Positions 56,015 through 64,000 of a stretch of DNA of 64,000 bases are shown here, one piece after another. The notes under the pieces are model-generated. The model had not been told where the DNA came from and made no database searches. It saw nothing but the letters and a program-made list of their open reading frames with translations. This DNA is from Rhizobium sp. Root1203 (lineage in GTDB: Bacteria; Pseudomonadota; Alphaproteobacteria; Rhizobiales; Rhizobiaceae): contig NZ_LMCW01000007.1 of assembly GCF_001424945.1 (NCBI RefSeq), forward strand, positions 62,001 to 126,000. Reading direction: 5' to 3'. Position numbers and translations under genes: made by a program. Numbering within the stretch: position 1 is the first letter of the stretch; each line of letters begins with the position of its first letter.

Positions 56015-56904
56015 TTTTCACCTCGCGCACGCAGGAACTGATACTGGAAGACAGAGGCAATCAGGATGATAATGAACAGGATGGTAGCGACGGCTGCCCC
56101 CTCTCCACCCTTGTTCTGCTTGAAGGCGAGATCGTAGATAACCGTCATCACGACGGATTGCGCGTCAGCCGGTGTATGGGCGAAGTAGCCGAGCAGATAC
56201 GGTTGCGAAAAAATCTTGAATTGCGCAATCAGCTGCAGCGTGAGGACAAGGGCCGTGACAGGCCAGATCAGCGGCCAGGTTATCTTTGAGAACACCCGCC
56301 AGCGGCTGGCATTGTCGAGCGCCGCCGCTTCGTAGATGTCGGGCGAAATGCTGCGCAAGGCGGCTAGAAACAGAAGAATGTTGAAGCCTATCGTCCACCA
56401 GATCGTGACGACGGCAACGGAGGGCATGAAATAGGTCGGCGAACGCAGCACTGGCAGCGGCCGGCCACCGGTAAACAACCCGATGACATTCTGGATGACA
56501 CCATATTGCATGTTTGCGATCCAGGTCCAGATCTGGGTCACCACCGAGACCGGCAGAATGGACGGCAGGAAAAAGCACGCCAGGACAAACATCTGCATGC
56601 GCCCGGTCAGGCGATTGACGCCCATGGCAATGAGCAGCGCGAGAGACGTGCCGGGAATGACGGTCAGAACGATGAAGTACAGCGTGTTCAGAAGTGCCTT
56701 CTGAAATTGAGGCGAGGAGAGTTGGCGCGCATAATTATCGAAGCCGACCCACTCGCCGGGGCCGATCAGCGGCGCATTGCTGAAGCTCATCGCCACCATG
56801 CGCCACGTCGGATAGGCAAAAATTACTAAAAACGCCACAACGGCCGGTGCGACCAGCAGCGCGGCAATCAGGCTGTCCTGCTTCTTGTTGCTAACTGCGG
56901 CCAT
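56011..56904 (-). CDS. Carbohydrate ABC transporter permease (UgpA/MalF type)
   Basis: A 297-residue inner-membrane permease with six hydrophobic segments and the EAA loop DIYEAAALDNASRWRVFSKI. It has the short N-terminus typical of UgpA/LacF-type sugar permeases. It lies 65 bp after the solute-binding gene and is coupled to the second permease. Confidence 0.92.
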   Translation of the reverse strand: MAAVSNKKQDSLIAALLVAPAVVAFLVIFAYPTWRMVAMSFSNAPLIGPGEWVGFDNYARQLSSPQFQKALLNTLYFIVLTVIPGTSLALLIAMGVNRLTGRMQMFVLACFFLPSILPVSVVTQIWTWIANMQYGVIQNVIGLFTGGRPLPVLRSPTYFMPSVAVVTIWWTIGFNILLFLAALRSISPDIYEAAALDNASRWRVFSKITWPLIWPVTALVLTLQLIAQFKIFSQPYLLGYFAHTPADAQSVVMTVIYDLAFKQNKGGEGAAVATILFIIILIASVFQYQFLRARGEK

Positions 56905-56969
56905 CTGTCACCTGCCTCGGTCATGCGGTCCCGGGGCAGGAGCAGCCCCGGGAATTTTGAAGGGAAACA

Positions 56970-58229
56970 TCACTGAGAGTTCATGTGATCGCGAAACTTC
57001 TCCAGCGTTTCCTTTAGGTCGCCTTCGCCGTTCAGCGGCCCGGACGCCATATTCTGCCAGTCGTCGTCAAATTTGGACGCGGCACCGGTCAGTGGTGTCT
57101 TTGGCATATAGAAGGCGTTGAGCGCCATGGCGGCATAGTCTGCCTGTGGCTTGAGCGCCTTGTATGCGGCAGACGTGCTGACCGGCAAATAAGCCGGGAT
57201 ATGGCCGGCGCCAGCCCATTCCAGCGAATTCACATTCATCCACCGGATAACTTCGATCACCGCGGCGCGCTTTTCTGGGGTCATGGTCACGCCGACATTG
57301 TTGGGCATCACAAACGAGTGCGAGTCTGCCCAGTTGGCAGCCTTGCCCATCCAGGCCGGAATATTGACCATGCCGTAATCGAAGCCGTTACCCTTGGCCA
57401 CTTCAGTTTCCATGGTCGGCAATTCCCAGTTGCCATTGAGGAAAAAGGCAGATTGTCCGGCCAGGAAGGTCGGTGTGATCGTTTCAGAGTCGATATAGGG
57501 CTGCGCCCAACCTTGTTTCACCCAATCGGTGACCTCGTTGTAGGCCTTTTCCATCTTGTCGAAATTGTCGCCCTGCAAGAACTTGCCGTCCGTCGTCAAT
57601 TGACCACCCAGCTGGCCGAACAGGGTATAGATGTCGCGCAAATCGCCGTTGGACGACGCGATGACGACGCCGTTCTTGCCGGCTTCCTTGACCTTGGCTA
57701 ACAGCGCACGCCAGCCTTCCAGGGTATCGATGCCGGCGGGCTTGCCGTCCTTGCCCAGGGCTTCCAGTTCCTTCAAGACATTCTTGTTGTAGTAGAGCAC
57801 CTCCCCGTGCACGTCGAAGGGTACGGCGTAGCGCGCATTGTCGACCGTCGAGGCGGCAATGGCATTCGGCGGATAGTCGCTGTCCTTCAAGCCGACAGCA
57901 TCAAGCTCCTTCGGATCGATTGGCGACACGGTCTTGGCTGAAACCGCACCGGCCAGGCGCGAAAGATGGTAGGTGGCGATGTCAGGTCCCTGGCCGACAG
58001 CAGCTGATGTCTGCAGCTTGGTGTAATAGGGGATGCCCCATTCGAGCGTGGTGCCCTTGATTTGGATCTTGTCCTTGTGCTCGTCGTTAAAGCGCTGGAT
58101 CAGCGCCTTCATTCGCACGCCGTCGCCTCCCGACAGAAAGTCCCACCAGACGACATTTTCGACCGCAAATGCCGGGAAGGCAATCGTGACGGCTAACGCG
58201 GCAATCGATGTTCTCAATAGGTTATGCAT
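56970..58229 (-). CDS. Carbohydrate ABC transporter solute-binding protein (UgpB-type)
   Basis: A 419-residue precursor starting at the ATG at 58229 behind GGAGGAGTG. The signal peptide ends near AFPAFAVE. The mature protein shows family-1 features: VVWWDFLSGGDGVRMKALI, AVGQGPDIATYHLSR and VPFDVHGEVLYYNKNVLK. It delivers a sugar to the two permeases. The associated GH2 enzyme suggests the ligand is a glycoside or oligosaccharide. Confidence 0.92.
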   Translation of the reverse strand: MHNLLRTSIAALAVTIAFPAFAVENVVWWDFLSGGDGVRMKALIQRFNDEHKDKIQIKGTTLEWGIPYYTKLQTSAAVGQGPDIATYHLSRLAGAVSAKTVSPIDPKELDAVGLKDSDYPPNAIAASTVDNARYAVPFDVHGEVLYYNKNVLKELEALGKDGKPAGIDTLEGWRALLAKVKEAGKNGVVIASSNGDLRDIYTLFGQLGGQLTTDGKFLQGDNFDKMEKAYNEVTDWVKQGWAQPYIDSETITPTFLAGQSAFFLNGNWELPTMETEVAKGNGFDYGMVNIPAWMGKAANWADSHSFVMPNNVGVTMTPEKRAAVIEVIRWMNVNSLEWAGAGHIPAYLPVSTSAAYKALKPQADYAAMALNAFYMPKTPLTGAASKFDDDWQNMASGPLNGEGDLKETLEKFRDHMNSQ

Positions 58230-58305
58230 TCTCACTCCTCCAGAATGATCAGTCTTCCTGCCGGGACCTCCTTCGGAGGGCGGCCTTAATTCCCTGCGCT
58301 GCAGC

Positions 58306-59400
58306 CTAGCCGGCCGCGTGATACCCTTTCCCCATTTCATCAAATAGCATCGCCTTCGCTCCCTCGGCGGCAAACGCAATTTCGGAACCACCACGGGCCG
58401 TGGTGATTGGGGCGTCAACGCCGATAACCTGCGTTCCGTCAGCGAGTTCGGCATGGACGAGAGAGCGGTCGCCCATCTGCTCCACGGTGACGACTTTGCC
58501 TCGCAGTGTGCCATGCAGCGAGACGGTCAGATTCTCGGGCCGTAAGCCAAGCGTGAGGTTGGCTGCCGGGACACTGTCGAACCGAACTGACGTTTGCAGC
58601 CTTGAGCCGTCGGCGGTTGTAGCAATTGCGCCGTCCGGGCCGCCCTCGATGCGCGCGACCGGCAGGAAATTCATCGGCGGCGAGCCGACGAACTGGGCGA
58701 CGTAGCGTGTGCTTGGACGCGCATAGATATCCATCGGCGCGCCGACCTGCTCGATCCGTCCCTTGTTCAGAAGAACAATCCGGGTCGCCAGCGTCATCGC
58801 CTCGATCTGATCATGGGTCACGAAAATCATCGTGGCGCCAAGACGATCATGCAGCTGCGACAGTTCGAACCTGGTGCGTGTACGCAGGCCGGCGTCCAGG
58901 TTCGACAGCGGTTCGTCAAAGAGAAAGACTTTCGGCTCGCGCACGATCGCGCGTCCAATTGCAACACGCTGACGCTGGCCGCCGGACAGTTGCGCCGGCT
59001 TGCGTTCGAGGAGATGGTCCATCTCCAGCATCCTGGCAGCCGTCGCAACGCGGGTTGCGATCTCGGCTTTCGGTGTGCCGACATTGGCCAGTCCAAAGGC
59101 GAGATTTTCTCGCACGCTCATATGCGGATAGAGCGCATAGGACTGAAACACCATGGATATGTCACGCTGACCTGGGGCAAGGGTGTCAACACGGCGCCCA
59201 CCGATCCAGATTTCGCCGCCCGAGACTGTCTCCAGTCCGGCGATCATGCGCAGGAGAGTCGACTTGCCGCTGCCGGATGCGCCCAGGAAGACGATGAACT
59301 CGCCGCTGTCTATCCCGAGCGAGATGTCATTGAGCACTTCCACCGCCCCAAAACTCTTGGCAACGTTGCGGATGCTCACGCCTGCGTCTGTCTTGGCCAC
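58306..59400 (-). CDS. Carbohydrate ABC transporter ATPase (UgpC/MalK type)
   Basis: A 364-residue ATPase with Walker A GASGSGKST, signature LSGGQRQRVAIGRA, Walker B VFLFDEPLSNLD and a C-terminal TOBE/MalK regulatory domain (LGLRPENLTVSLHG). It begins with GTG at 59400 preceded directly by GGAGG. It lies between the GH2 gene (47 bp) and the binding-protein gene. Confidence 0.93.
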   Translation of the reverse strand: MAKTDAGVSIRNVAKSFGAVEVLNDISLGIDSGEFIVFLGASGSGKSTLLRMIAGLETVSGGEIWIGGRRVDTLAPGQRDISMVFQSYALYPHMSVRENLAFGLANVGTPKAEIATRVATAARMLEMDHLLERKPAQLSGGQRQRVAIGRAIVREPKVFLFDEPLSNLDAGLRTRTRFELSQLHDRLGATMIFVTHDQIEAMTLATRIVLLNKGRIEQVGAPMDIYARPSTRYVAQFVGSPPMNFLPVARIEGGPDGAIATTADGSRLQTSVRFDSVPAANLTLGLRPENLTVSLHGTLRGKVVTVEQMGDRSLVHAELADGTQVIGVDAPITTARGGSEIAFAAEGAKAMLFDEMGKGYHAAG

Positions 59401-59447
59401 CTAAACCTCCTCCCGGTCACATGCGGCGGTTCATTTTCACTGACGGC

Positions 59448-62192
59448 CTATCCCGCGGCGGCCGTCTCGATGATGCAATCAAATAAGGTCGCCGCGACCG
59501 GATCTGCGCCAGCGGGTTCGCGCATCAGGCCGAAGGTCGTGGCCACGATACGACCTGAGCCTATCCGCCGTTCGGCAATCGTCGCGCAGGGCTTGTGAAT
59601 CCAGCCCGCCATGGTGCCGGCATGGACCAGACCGTCGAAATGGATCGGTCGGAAGCCGGTGATGACGCGATTGGGGTTGACGCCGATAAAGGACAGGTCG
59701 GTGAGCGGGCCGCCCGGCAGTCGTTCAAATACCCCGGCACGCTTGACCCAGCTGAAGCCGGTGACCCAGTTGCCCTTCCAGATGGTGCCGTTGCGTTCGC
59801 TGACGCGCATCTGCGGCATGGGCTGCCCGCGATCGCCTCCGGTCGGATAATTCCAATTTGGCTGGTCATTGCGCAGGTTTCCAAACGGCAGCGGACTGAC
59901 ATCGGCCAGCGAAACGCAATGGGCGCCATGCTCCATGGCGTCGATATCGGCCTGGCTCAATGTCGACACAACTCGCACATGCGCCGTGTCGGCGTTTACG
60001 ACCTCATAGCCAAGGGAGGTCAGATATTGCGCGATCTCAGGCTCTACGGACGAAACGGAAAGCACAGGCTTGGATCGGCGCGCATAGACGCTGATATCGA
60101 GGCTGTTGCGCGCCAGCTCCTTGCCGCCAGCGGTCAACGTGAACTGGACACTGGCCTGATTTCCTGCCTTGTCTTCTCCGAAGGACAAATCAAGCGCCGG
60201 CAGGCGGCACACTGACGTTGCATCAAGCGCTTGGACCGACATCTTGCCGGCAGCTGCACCATCGACACTCCAGCTCAGTTCGGCCGCTGGCAACGCCTTA
60301 CCCCCCGTCGAGATTTCAAGCTCAATGCTGGCCGTTTCGCCTGTCCAGACCGCATAGCGCTGCATGCGTGGCACGATGACCACGTCGGTGTTAATCTCGT
60401 GGAAACGGTTGTGATAAGCGCGCGTGTTGCGCTCCATGTCCATGAGGCCATTGGCTTCCCAGTGCAGATCGGTCAGCTCGGTGATCACATAGCCCTGAAT
60501 CGAGGCATGGCGACGCATTTCTTCGATCTCGAACTTGAGGGCATTGAACTGATGCCATTGTGTGTCCTCGATGAAGGAGCCGAAGGACGGAAAGACCTTG
60601 TCGAACTGGAAAGTGCGGAAGCGCTGCTCGACACCATGCGGATAGGTTGCACCTTCGCTGTCCCACTCCAGCCCGTTGATGAACCAGAACGGCTCCTTGC
60701 CGTCCTGCAACAACTTTTCGGGATGCGGCAGACCCCAGACACCGAACTCGGAGACGACGAGCGGCTCGTCGCCGCGCCGTTTCGCATCGCCGTTCGGCGA
60801 ATAGGACCAGTCGGGCCGCTTGGCGAAGGACGAAACCCAATCGGCCCACTCGTGCGCCATTTCCGGAACTGACGCGTAATAATGGTAGTCGTCGATGTCG
60901 GAGACGACATGGAAGTTCGGAATGCAGGCGGAATTGTCAACCACCAGCCGTGTCGGGTCCTTCTTTTTCAGCCAATGATAGGCGTTTTCCAGCCAACTCC
61001 GCTGATCGGCGCTTTCGACAAGACGCGTCCCCCAGTCTTCGTTGATGATGGTCCAGATCACGATAGAGGGATGGTTGCCGTCGCGGCGCAGGATCCCTTC
61101 CATTGTGTCGAGGAGGCGCTGCGCCGACTTTTCTGTAAACGTCTGGATGTTGGGAATTTCCGTCCAGACCAAGAGGCCAAAGCGGTCAGCCACGTCATAG
61201 TAGCGCGGATCGGGAACCTTGATATGGCAGCGAAGGAGGTTGAGGCCAAGTTCCTTCGATTTGCGCGCCTGGTCCTCCAGAAACTCCAGCGACGGCGGGG
61301 TGTAGATGCCCTCTGGATAGTAATCCTGATCCAGCGCACCGCGCATATAGAATGGCTGACCGTTCAGGAAAAACTTTCCATCTCTCGCTTCAAACGTCCG
61401 AAAGCCAAAATTCTGGGTGTCCGCATCGATGACGACGTCGCCTTTACACAGTTCGGCGACAGCCTGGTAAAGCGCGGGCTCATCGAGCGACCAGGCTTCG
61501 ACCTTGGCGACCTTTAGCGCGACCGAAGCATGTGTCGCCTCTTTGACAGCAAGCTCCGTGGATGCCGCTACCGCGCCATTGCGGTCAAGAAGTCGAATGT
61601 TCAACGAACCGGTGAAGGCTGCAGCCAGTTCGACACAAACCGTCACCTCGCCGGTGACGAGGTCGGCGCGAATGCCGTGATGCGCGATATGCGCCTCGGA
61701 ACGGCACTCCAGCCAGACCGACTGCCAGATGCCGCCCAGCATACCGTACCAACTCTGCTTGCCGTGCGGGATTTCATCGAATGGAAAGTCGGGGAAAGCC
61801 TGTCCGTCCGCACTTGGCAGCGTAACCCTTACGTCCAGACGCATTTCGCCGTCCAGCAGATCGGCCGGAATAACAAATTCGAACGGCAGATAGCCGCCTT
61901 CGTGAGAGCCGAGCCGGCGTCCATTGACCGACACTTCGGCGAAATAGTTCACCGCGCCGAAATGCACGATCACCTGACGACCTTGCCACTCCTGCGGCAC
62001 GGTCAATTGACGCGAATAAGTCGCCACGCCTGCGGCGGCGCGTAGATCCGGAAAATGCGCCTGCCAAGGAGCAGGCACAACAACCGTCGTGGGCTTATGC
62101 CCCTCCAGTTGAAAGTCCCAGGCCCCATCGAGAGATAGGCGCGCACGCGGCCCGGAATGGGTTTCGGCAAAACGGCGGGTGGCGATGGTCAT
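59448..62192 (-). CDS. Glycoside hydrolase family 2 enzyme
   Basis: A 914-residue protein started at the ATG at 62192 (a TTG at 62201 is also in frame). The N-terminal sugar-binding domain (SLDGAWDFQLEG; FAEVSVNGRRLGSHEGGYLP) and immunoglobulin-like domain lead into the TIM barrel. Asn-Glu of the acid/base is in WTIINEDWG and the nucleophile Glu is in VVSEFGVWG. No signal peptide is seen, so it acts on imported sugars. Beta-galactosidase, beta-glucuronidase and beta-mannosidase activities all occur in GH2; I cannot tell which. The C-terminal ~300 residues include an extra domain of unknown role. Confidence 0.9.
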   Translation of the reverse strand: MTIATRRFAETHSGPRARLSLDGAWDFQLEGHKPTTVVVPAPWQAHFPDLRAAAGVATYSRQLTVPQEWQGRQVIVHFGAVNYFAEVSVNGRRLGSHEGGYLPFEFVIPADLLDGEMRLDVRVTLPSADGQAFPDFPFDEIPHGKQSWYGMLGGIWQSVWLECRSEAHIAHHGIRADLVTGEVTVCVELAAAFTGSLNIRLLDRNGAVAASTELAVKEATHASVALKVAKVEAWSLDEPALYQAVAELCKGDVVIDADTQNFGFRTFEARDGKFFLNGQPFYMRGALDQDYYPEGIYTPPSLEFLEDQARKSKELGLNLLRCHIKVPDPRYYDVADRFGLLVWTEIPNIQTFTEKSAQRLLDTMEGILRRDGNHPSIVIWTIINEDWGTRLVESADQRSWLENAYHWLKKKDPTRLVVDNSACIPNFHVVSDIDDYHYYASVPEMAHEWADWVSSFAKRPDWSYSPNGDAKRRGDEPLVVSEFGVWGLPHPEKLLQDGKEPFWFINGLEWDSEGATYPHGVEQRFRTFQFDKVFPSFGSFIEDTQWHQFNALKFEIEEMRRHASIQGYVITELTDLHWEANGLMDMERNTRAYHNRFHEINTDVVIVPRMQRYAVWTGETASIELEISTGGKALPAAELSWSVDGAAAGKMSVQALDATSVCRLPALDLSFGEDKAGNQASVQFTLTAGGKELARNSLDISVYARRSKPVLSVSSVEPEIAQYLTSLGYEVVNADTAHVRVVSTLSQADIDAMEHGAHCVSLADVSPLPFGNLRNDQPNWNYPTGGDRGQPMPQMRVSERNGTIWKGNWVTGFSWVKRAGVFERLPGGPLTDLSFIGVNPNRVITGFRPIHFDGLVHAGTMAGWIHKPCATIAERRIGSGRIVATTFGLMREPAGADPVAATLFDCIIETAAAG

Positions 62193-62340
62193 GAGCCGCA
62201 AGCTTTCCAGTTGGATTTAGTCACAAAATAGGTTACACGTTGGTTTCGTAACTTAAAAATGTAACTCCCGCAAGCCCGCTGCTTCACATTGTCCGTCAGA
62301 TTTTCTAACGTGCATGCCAACTGTCTGAGAGAGAAACTGC
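62193..62340. promoter_or_regulatory. Divergent control region GH2 operon / LacI gene
   Basis: An AT-rich 148-bp gap. GTTAC (62232-62236) and GTAAC (62248-62252) form a spaced inverted repeat, with another GTAAC at 62261-62265, a possible LacI-type operator near the GH2 promoter. The assignment is tentative. Confidence 0.4.
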
Positions 62341-63366
62341 GTGAACGACAAAATAACGAAACGACCGACAATGTCCGACATCGCTGCAAAGGTCGGCGTT
62401 TCGCACGCAACGGTTTCACTGGTGCTTAACGAGGCGCCCGGCAAGCGCGTTTCTGAGAAGATGCGCAGTCATGTGCTGGCTGTGGCCGAGGAGCTTGGCT
62501 ATCAGAAGACCACGCCCGCCAATGGGCCGATCGGTGGCATCATCGTGCTTTTGATCGACGATCTCATGGCTTCACATCACGCCGCGCCACTCATTGAAGG
62601 CGTGCGCGAGGCAGCAGAAGAACGGGGCTTGGCGGCGATCACCGTCGTTACCGGCGGACAAGTCGAATTTGCAGAGGTCATCCTCGACTATCTGGGCCGG
62701 CGCCAGATCGTCGGAGTGGTCTACGCCACCCTCATCACTCAGTTGGCGCCAGTGCTGCCCTCCAAACTTGCCAACTACCCCACCGTGCTCTTGAACTGCC
62801 ATCAGCAGCGGGCCGAGTTCTCGTCGATCATTCCTGGCGATCTTGCCGGCGGTTTTGCGGCGACGGAGACGCTGATCAAGGCCGGACATCGTCGCATAGC
62901 TATGATCGACGCGGGCAAGGAGCGGCTTGAAGCGTCCCGAGATCGTTTAAGTGGCTACCGGCAGGCGCTTACCACCTATGATATCGCCGTGGATCCAGGG
63001 CTGATTGTGTCCGGCGCCTGGTCGCTCGACCTCGGGCGTGAGAAGATGCTGCAGCTGCTCGACCTGCCGTCCCCGCCGACGGCGGTATTCTGTTTTTCAG
63101 ACCGGGTGGCGATGGGCGCCTATGACGCAATCAGACTGCGCGGCTTGAAAATCCCCGACGACATTTCCGTCGTTGGCTTTGATGATGACAGCCTTGCCCG
63201 AAAAATCCTGCCGCCGCTCACCACATTGAAGCTGCCGCACGAGGATATGGGCCAATGGGCGGTGGCAGAGCTTTTGGAGAAGGTGGCGCAGCCGAAGAAG
63301 CCGCCATTGCGGCTGAAGATGGAATGCCAGTTAATCTTGCGCGCTTCGATCGGCCCGCCTCGTTGA
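62341..63366 (+). CDS. LacI family transcriptional regulator
   Basis: A 341-residue repressor-type protein with the N-terminal LacI helix-turn-helix (TMSDIAAKVGVSHATVSLVL) and a periplasmic-binding-like effector domain (GFDDDSLARKILPPLTTLKL). The start is GTG at 62341 after GAGAGAG; ATG at 62371 would cut into the DNA-binding domain. Divergent from the GH2-ABC operon, it probably represses it until the sugar is present. Confidence 0.93.
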   Translation: MNDKITKRPTMSDIAAKVGVSHATVSLVLNEAPGKRVSEKMRSHVLAVAEELGYQKTTPANGPIGGIIVLLIDDLMASHHAAPLIEGVREAAEERGLAAITVVTGGQVEFAEVILDYLGRRQIVGVVYATLITQLAPVLPSKLANYPTVLLNCHQQRAEFSSIIPGDLAGGFAATETLIKAGHRRIAMIDAGKERLEASRDRLSGYRQALTTYDIAVDPGLIVSGAWSLDLGREKMLQLLDLPSPPTAVFCFSDRVAMGAYDAIRLRGLKIPDDISVVGFDDDSLARKILPPLTTLKLPHEDMGQWAVAELLEKVAQPKKPPLRLKMECQLILRASIGPPR

Positions 63367-63602
63367 GGCACGTCGAGATCGATTAAGACTCGTGGCGTTC
63401 TACCTAAAAAAGGGTCTCAGATTTCACATCAACTTGGGCCATTTTTTTGCTTATTGCAGACCACGCACACCAGGGTCTGTCAGCGATAGACGAAATTTTT
63501 TGGGATTCCATCTGCTTTGGTTTTGGATTCAAGATCGTTGCTGGTGTGGAGGCCAGTTCGACACCCCGACCTACCATTACAAATCCCGCCGTGCCGGGCA
63601 GC

Positions 63603-64000
63603 CCCCTCGGAAGACGAATCAAAGAGATTTGCGAGACGCGCGTGCGGTATGGATATCGTCGATGCATGTCCACTTGTGTCGCGACGGGTGGAACATCAAC
63701 ATGAAGAAGACAGGTCGGATTGACAGCGAGTTAGGCCTTCAGTTGGGCAACAAGCAACCAAAGCGTCGGTGAAGGCCAAGCCCAGGGATGATCGCCAGGC
63801 CGCAACAAATCCGAACGACGTCTGGGCCATGGACGATGTCCACGACCAGCTCGCGACAGGCAAGAAGCTGCGCAGACAGTCGTTGATACCCATTCGCGCT
63901 ATTGCCCGGCCACAGATGCACGGTTCAATTACCGTGGTGAAGATGTCGTCCAGACGCTGGAACGTGTCCGCAAGAAGACCGGGTATCCCAAGACGATCAG
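63603..64000 (+). pseudogene. Remnant of an IS3-family OrfB transposase (runs off the right edge)
   Basis: The translated sequence shows pieces of an IS3-family integrase in changing frames: GRRIKEICETRVRYGYRR, then a stretch with MKKTGRID and LGLQLGNKQPKRR, then KAKPRDDRQAATNPNDVWAM and VHDQLATGKKLR. A further frame gives YCPATDARFNYRGEDVVQ-like and TLERVRKKTGYPKTI-like segments at the edge. At least two frameshifts break it. The 63367-63602 stretch upstream holds no recognisable gene. Confidence 0.8.

Overview
The window is high-GC DNA with tightly packed genes, many GTG and TTG starts and frequent 4-base ATGA gene overlaps. Gene content points to an alphaproteobacterium of the Rhizobiales, probably Rhizobiaceae. 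Two decayed insertion-sequence transposases and a string of unrelated catabolic and transport modules suggest an accessory replicon or genomic island. This placement rests on content and style, not on a database match. I see no rRNA, tRNA, CRISPR array or replication origin.

Bases 1-13,000 hold envelope, stress and copper functions. There is a truncated protein at the left edge, a fatty-acid/sterol hydroxylase-type membrane enzyme, small hypothetical genes, an HPP/CBS membrane protein with a LysR regulator, an ECF sigma factor, a DUF4142 protein and a small cupredoxin. A CueR-type MerR regulator follows, whose own promoter and that of the next operon both carry a CueR-like box with a 19-bp spacer. 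The controlled operon appears to encode a His/Met-rich secreted protein, two lipoproteins (one TolC-like), a Tat-exported multicopper oxidase, a cupredoxin and a CusF-like protein.

Bases 13,000-24,400 are mixed: a lone NtaA/DszA-type flavin monooxygenase, an IS110 remnant, small envelope proteins, a fosmidomycin-resistance-type MFS exporter, an OpgC-type acyltransferase, a class III cyclase-TPR protein, and a three-gene set made of an HExxH metalloprotease plus two unrecognised proteins, one ending in Ser-Arg-Ser-Gly-Gly repeats.

Bases 24,400-54,650 form a roughly 30-kb organosulfur-scavenging locus. It contains five LLM-class flavin monooxygenases, five DszC/SfnB-like members of the acyl-CoA dehydrogenase fold, three family-5 solute-binding proteins with a single Dpp-type ABC transporter, a triple rhodanese protein, a nitroreductase, an aldo/keto reductase, an amidohydrolase, an FAD protein, a DUF3088 protein and a LysR regulator. 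It also has a protein that looks like a TauA/SsuA binding protein but keeps the Cys-His-Arg set of the sulfinate desulfinase DszB. The recurring DszC-like/DszA-like gene pairs next to a DszB-like gene suggest pathways that oxidise C-S compounds to sulfones, open them to sulfinates and release sulfite. The substrates cannot be read from the sequence.

Bases 55,100-63,400 are a carbohydrate module: a LacI regulator divergent from a GH2 glycosidase and a complete UgpBAEC-like ABC transporter. The window ends in a frameshifted IS3-family OrfB remnant.
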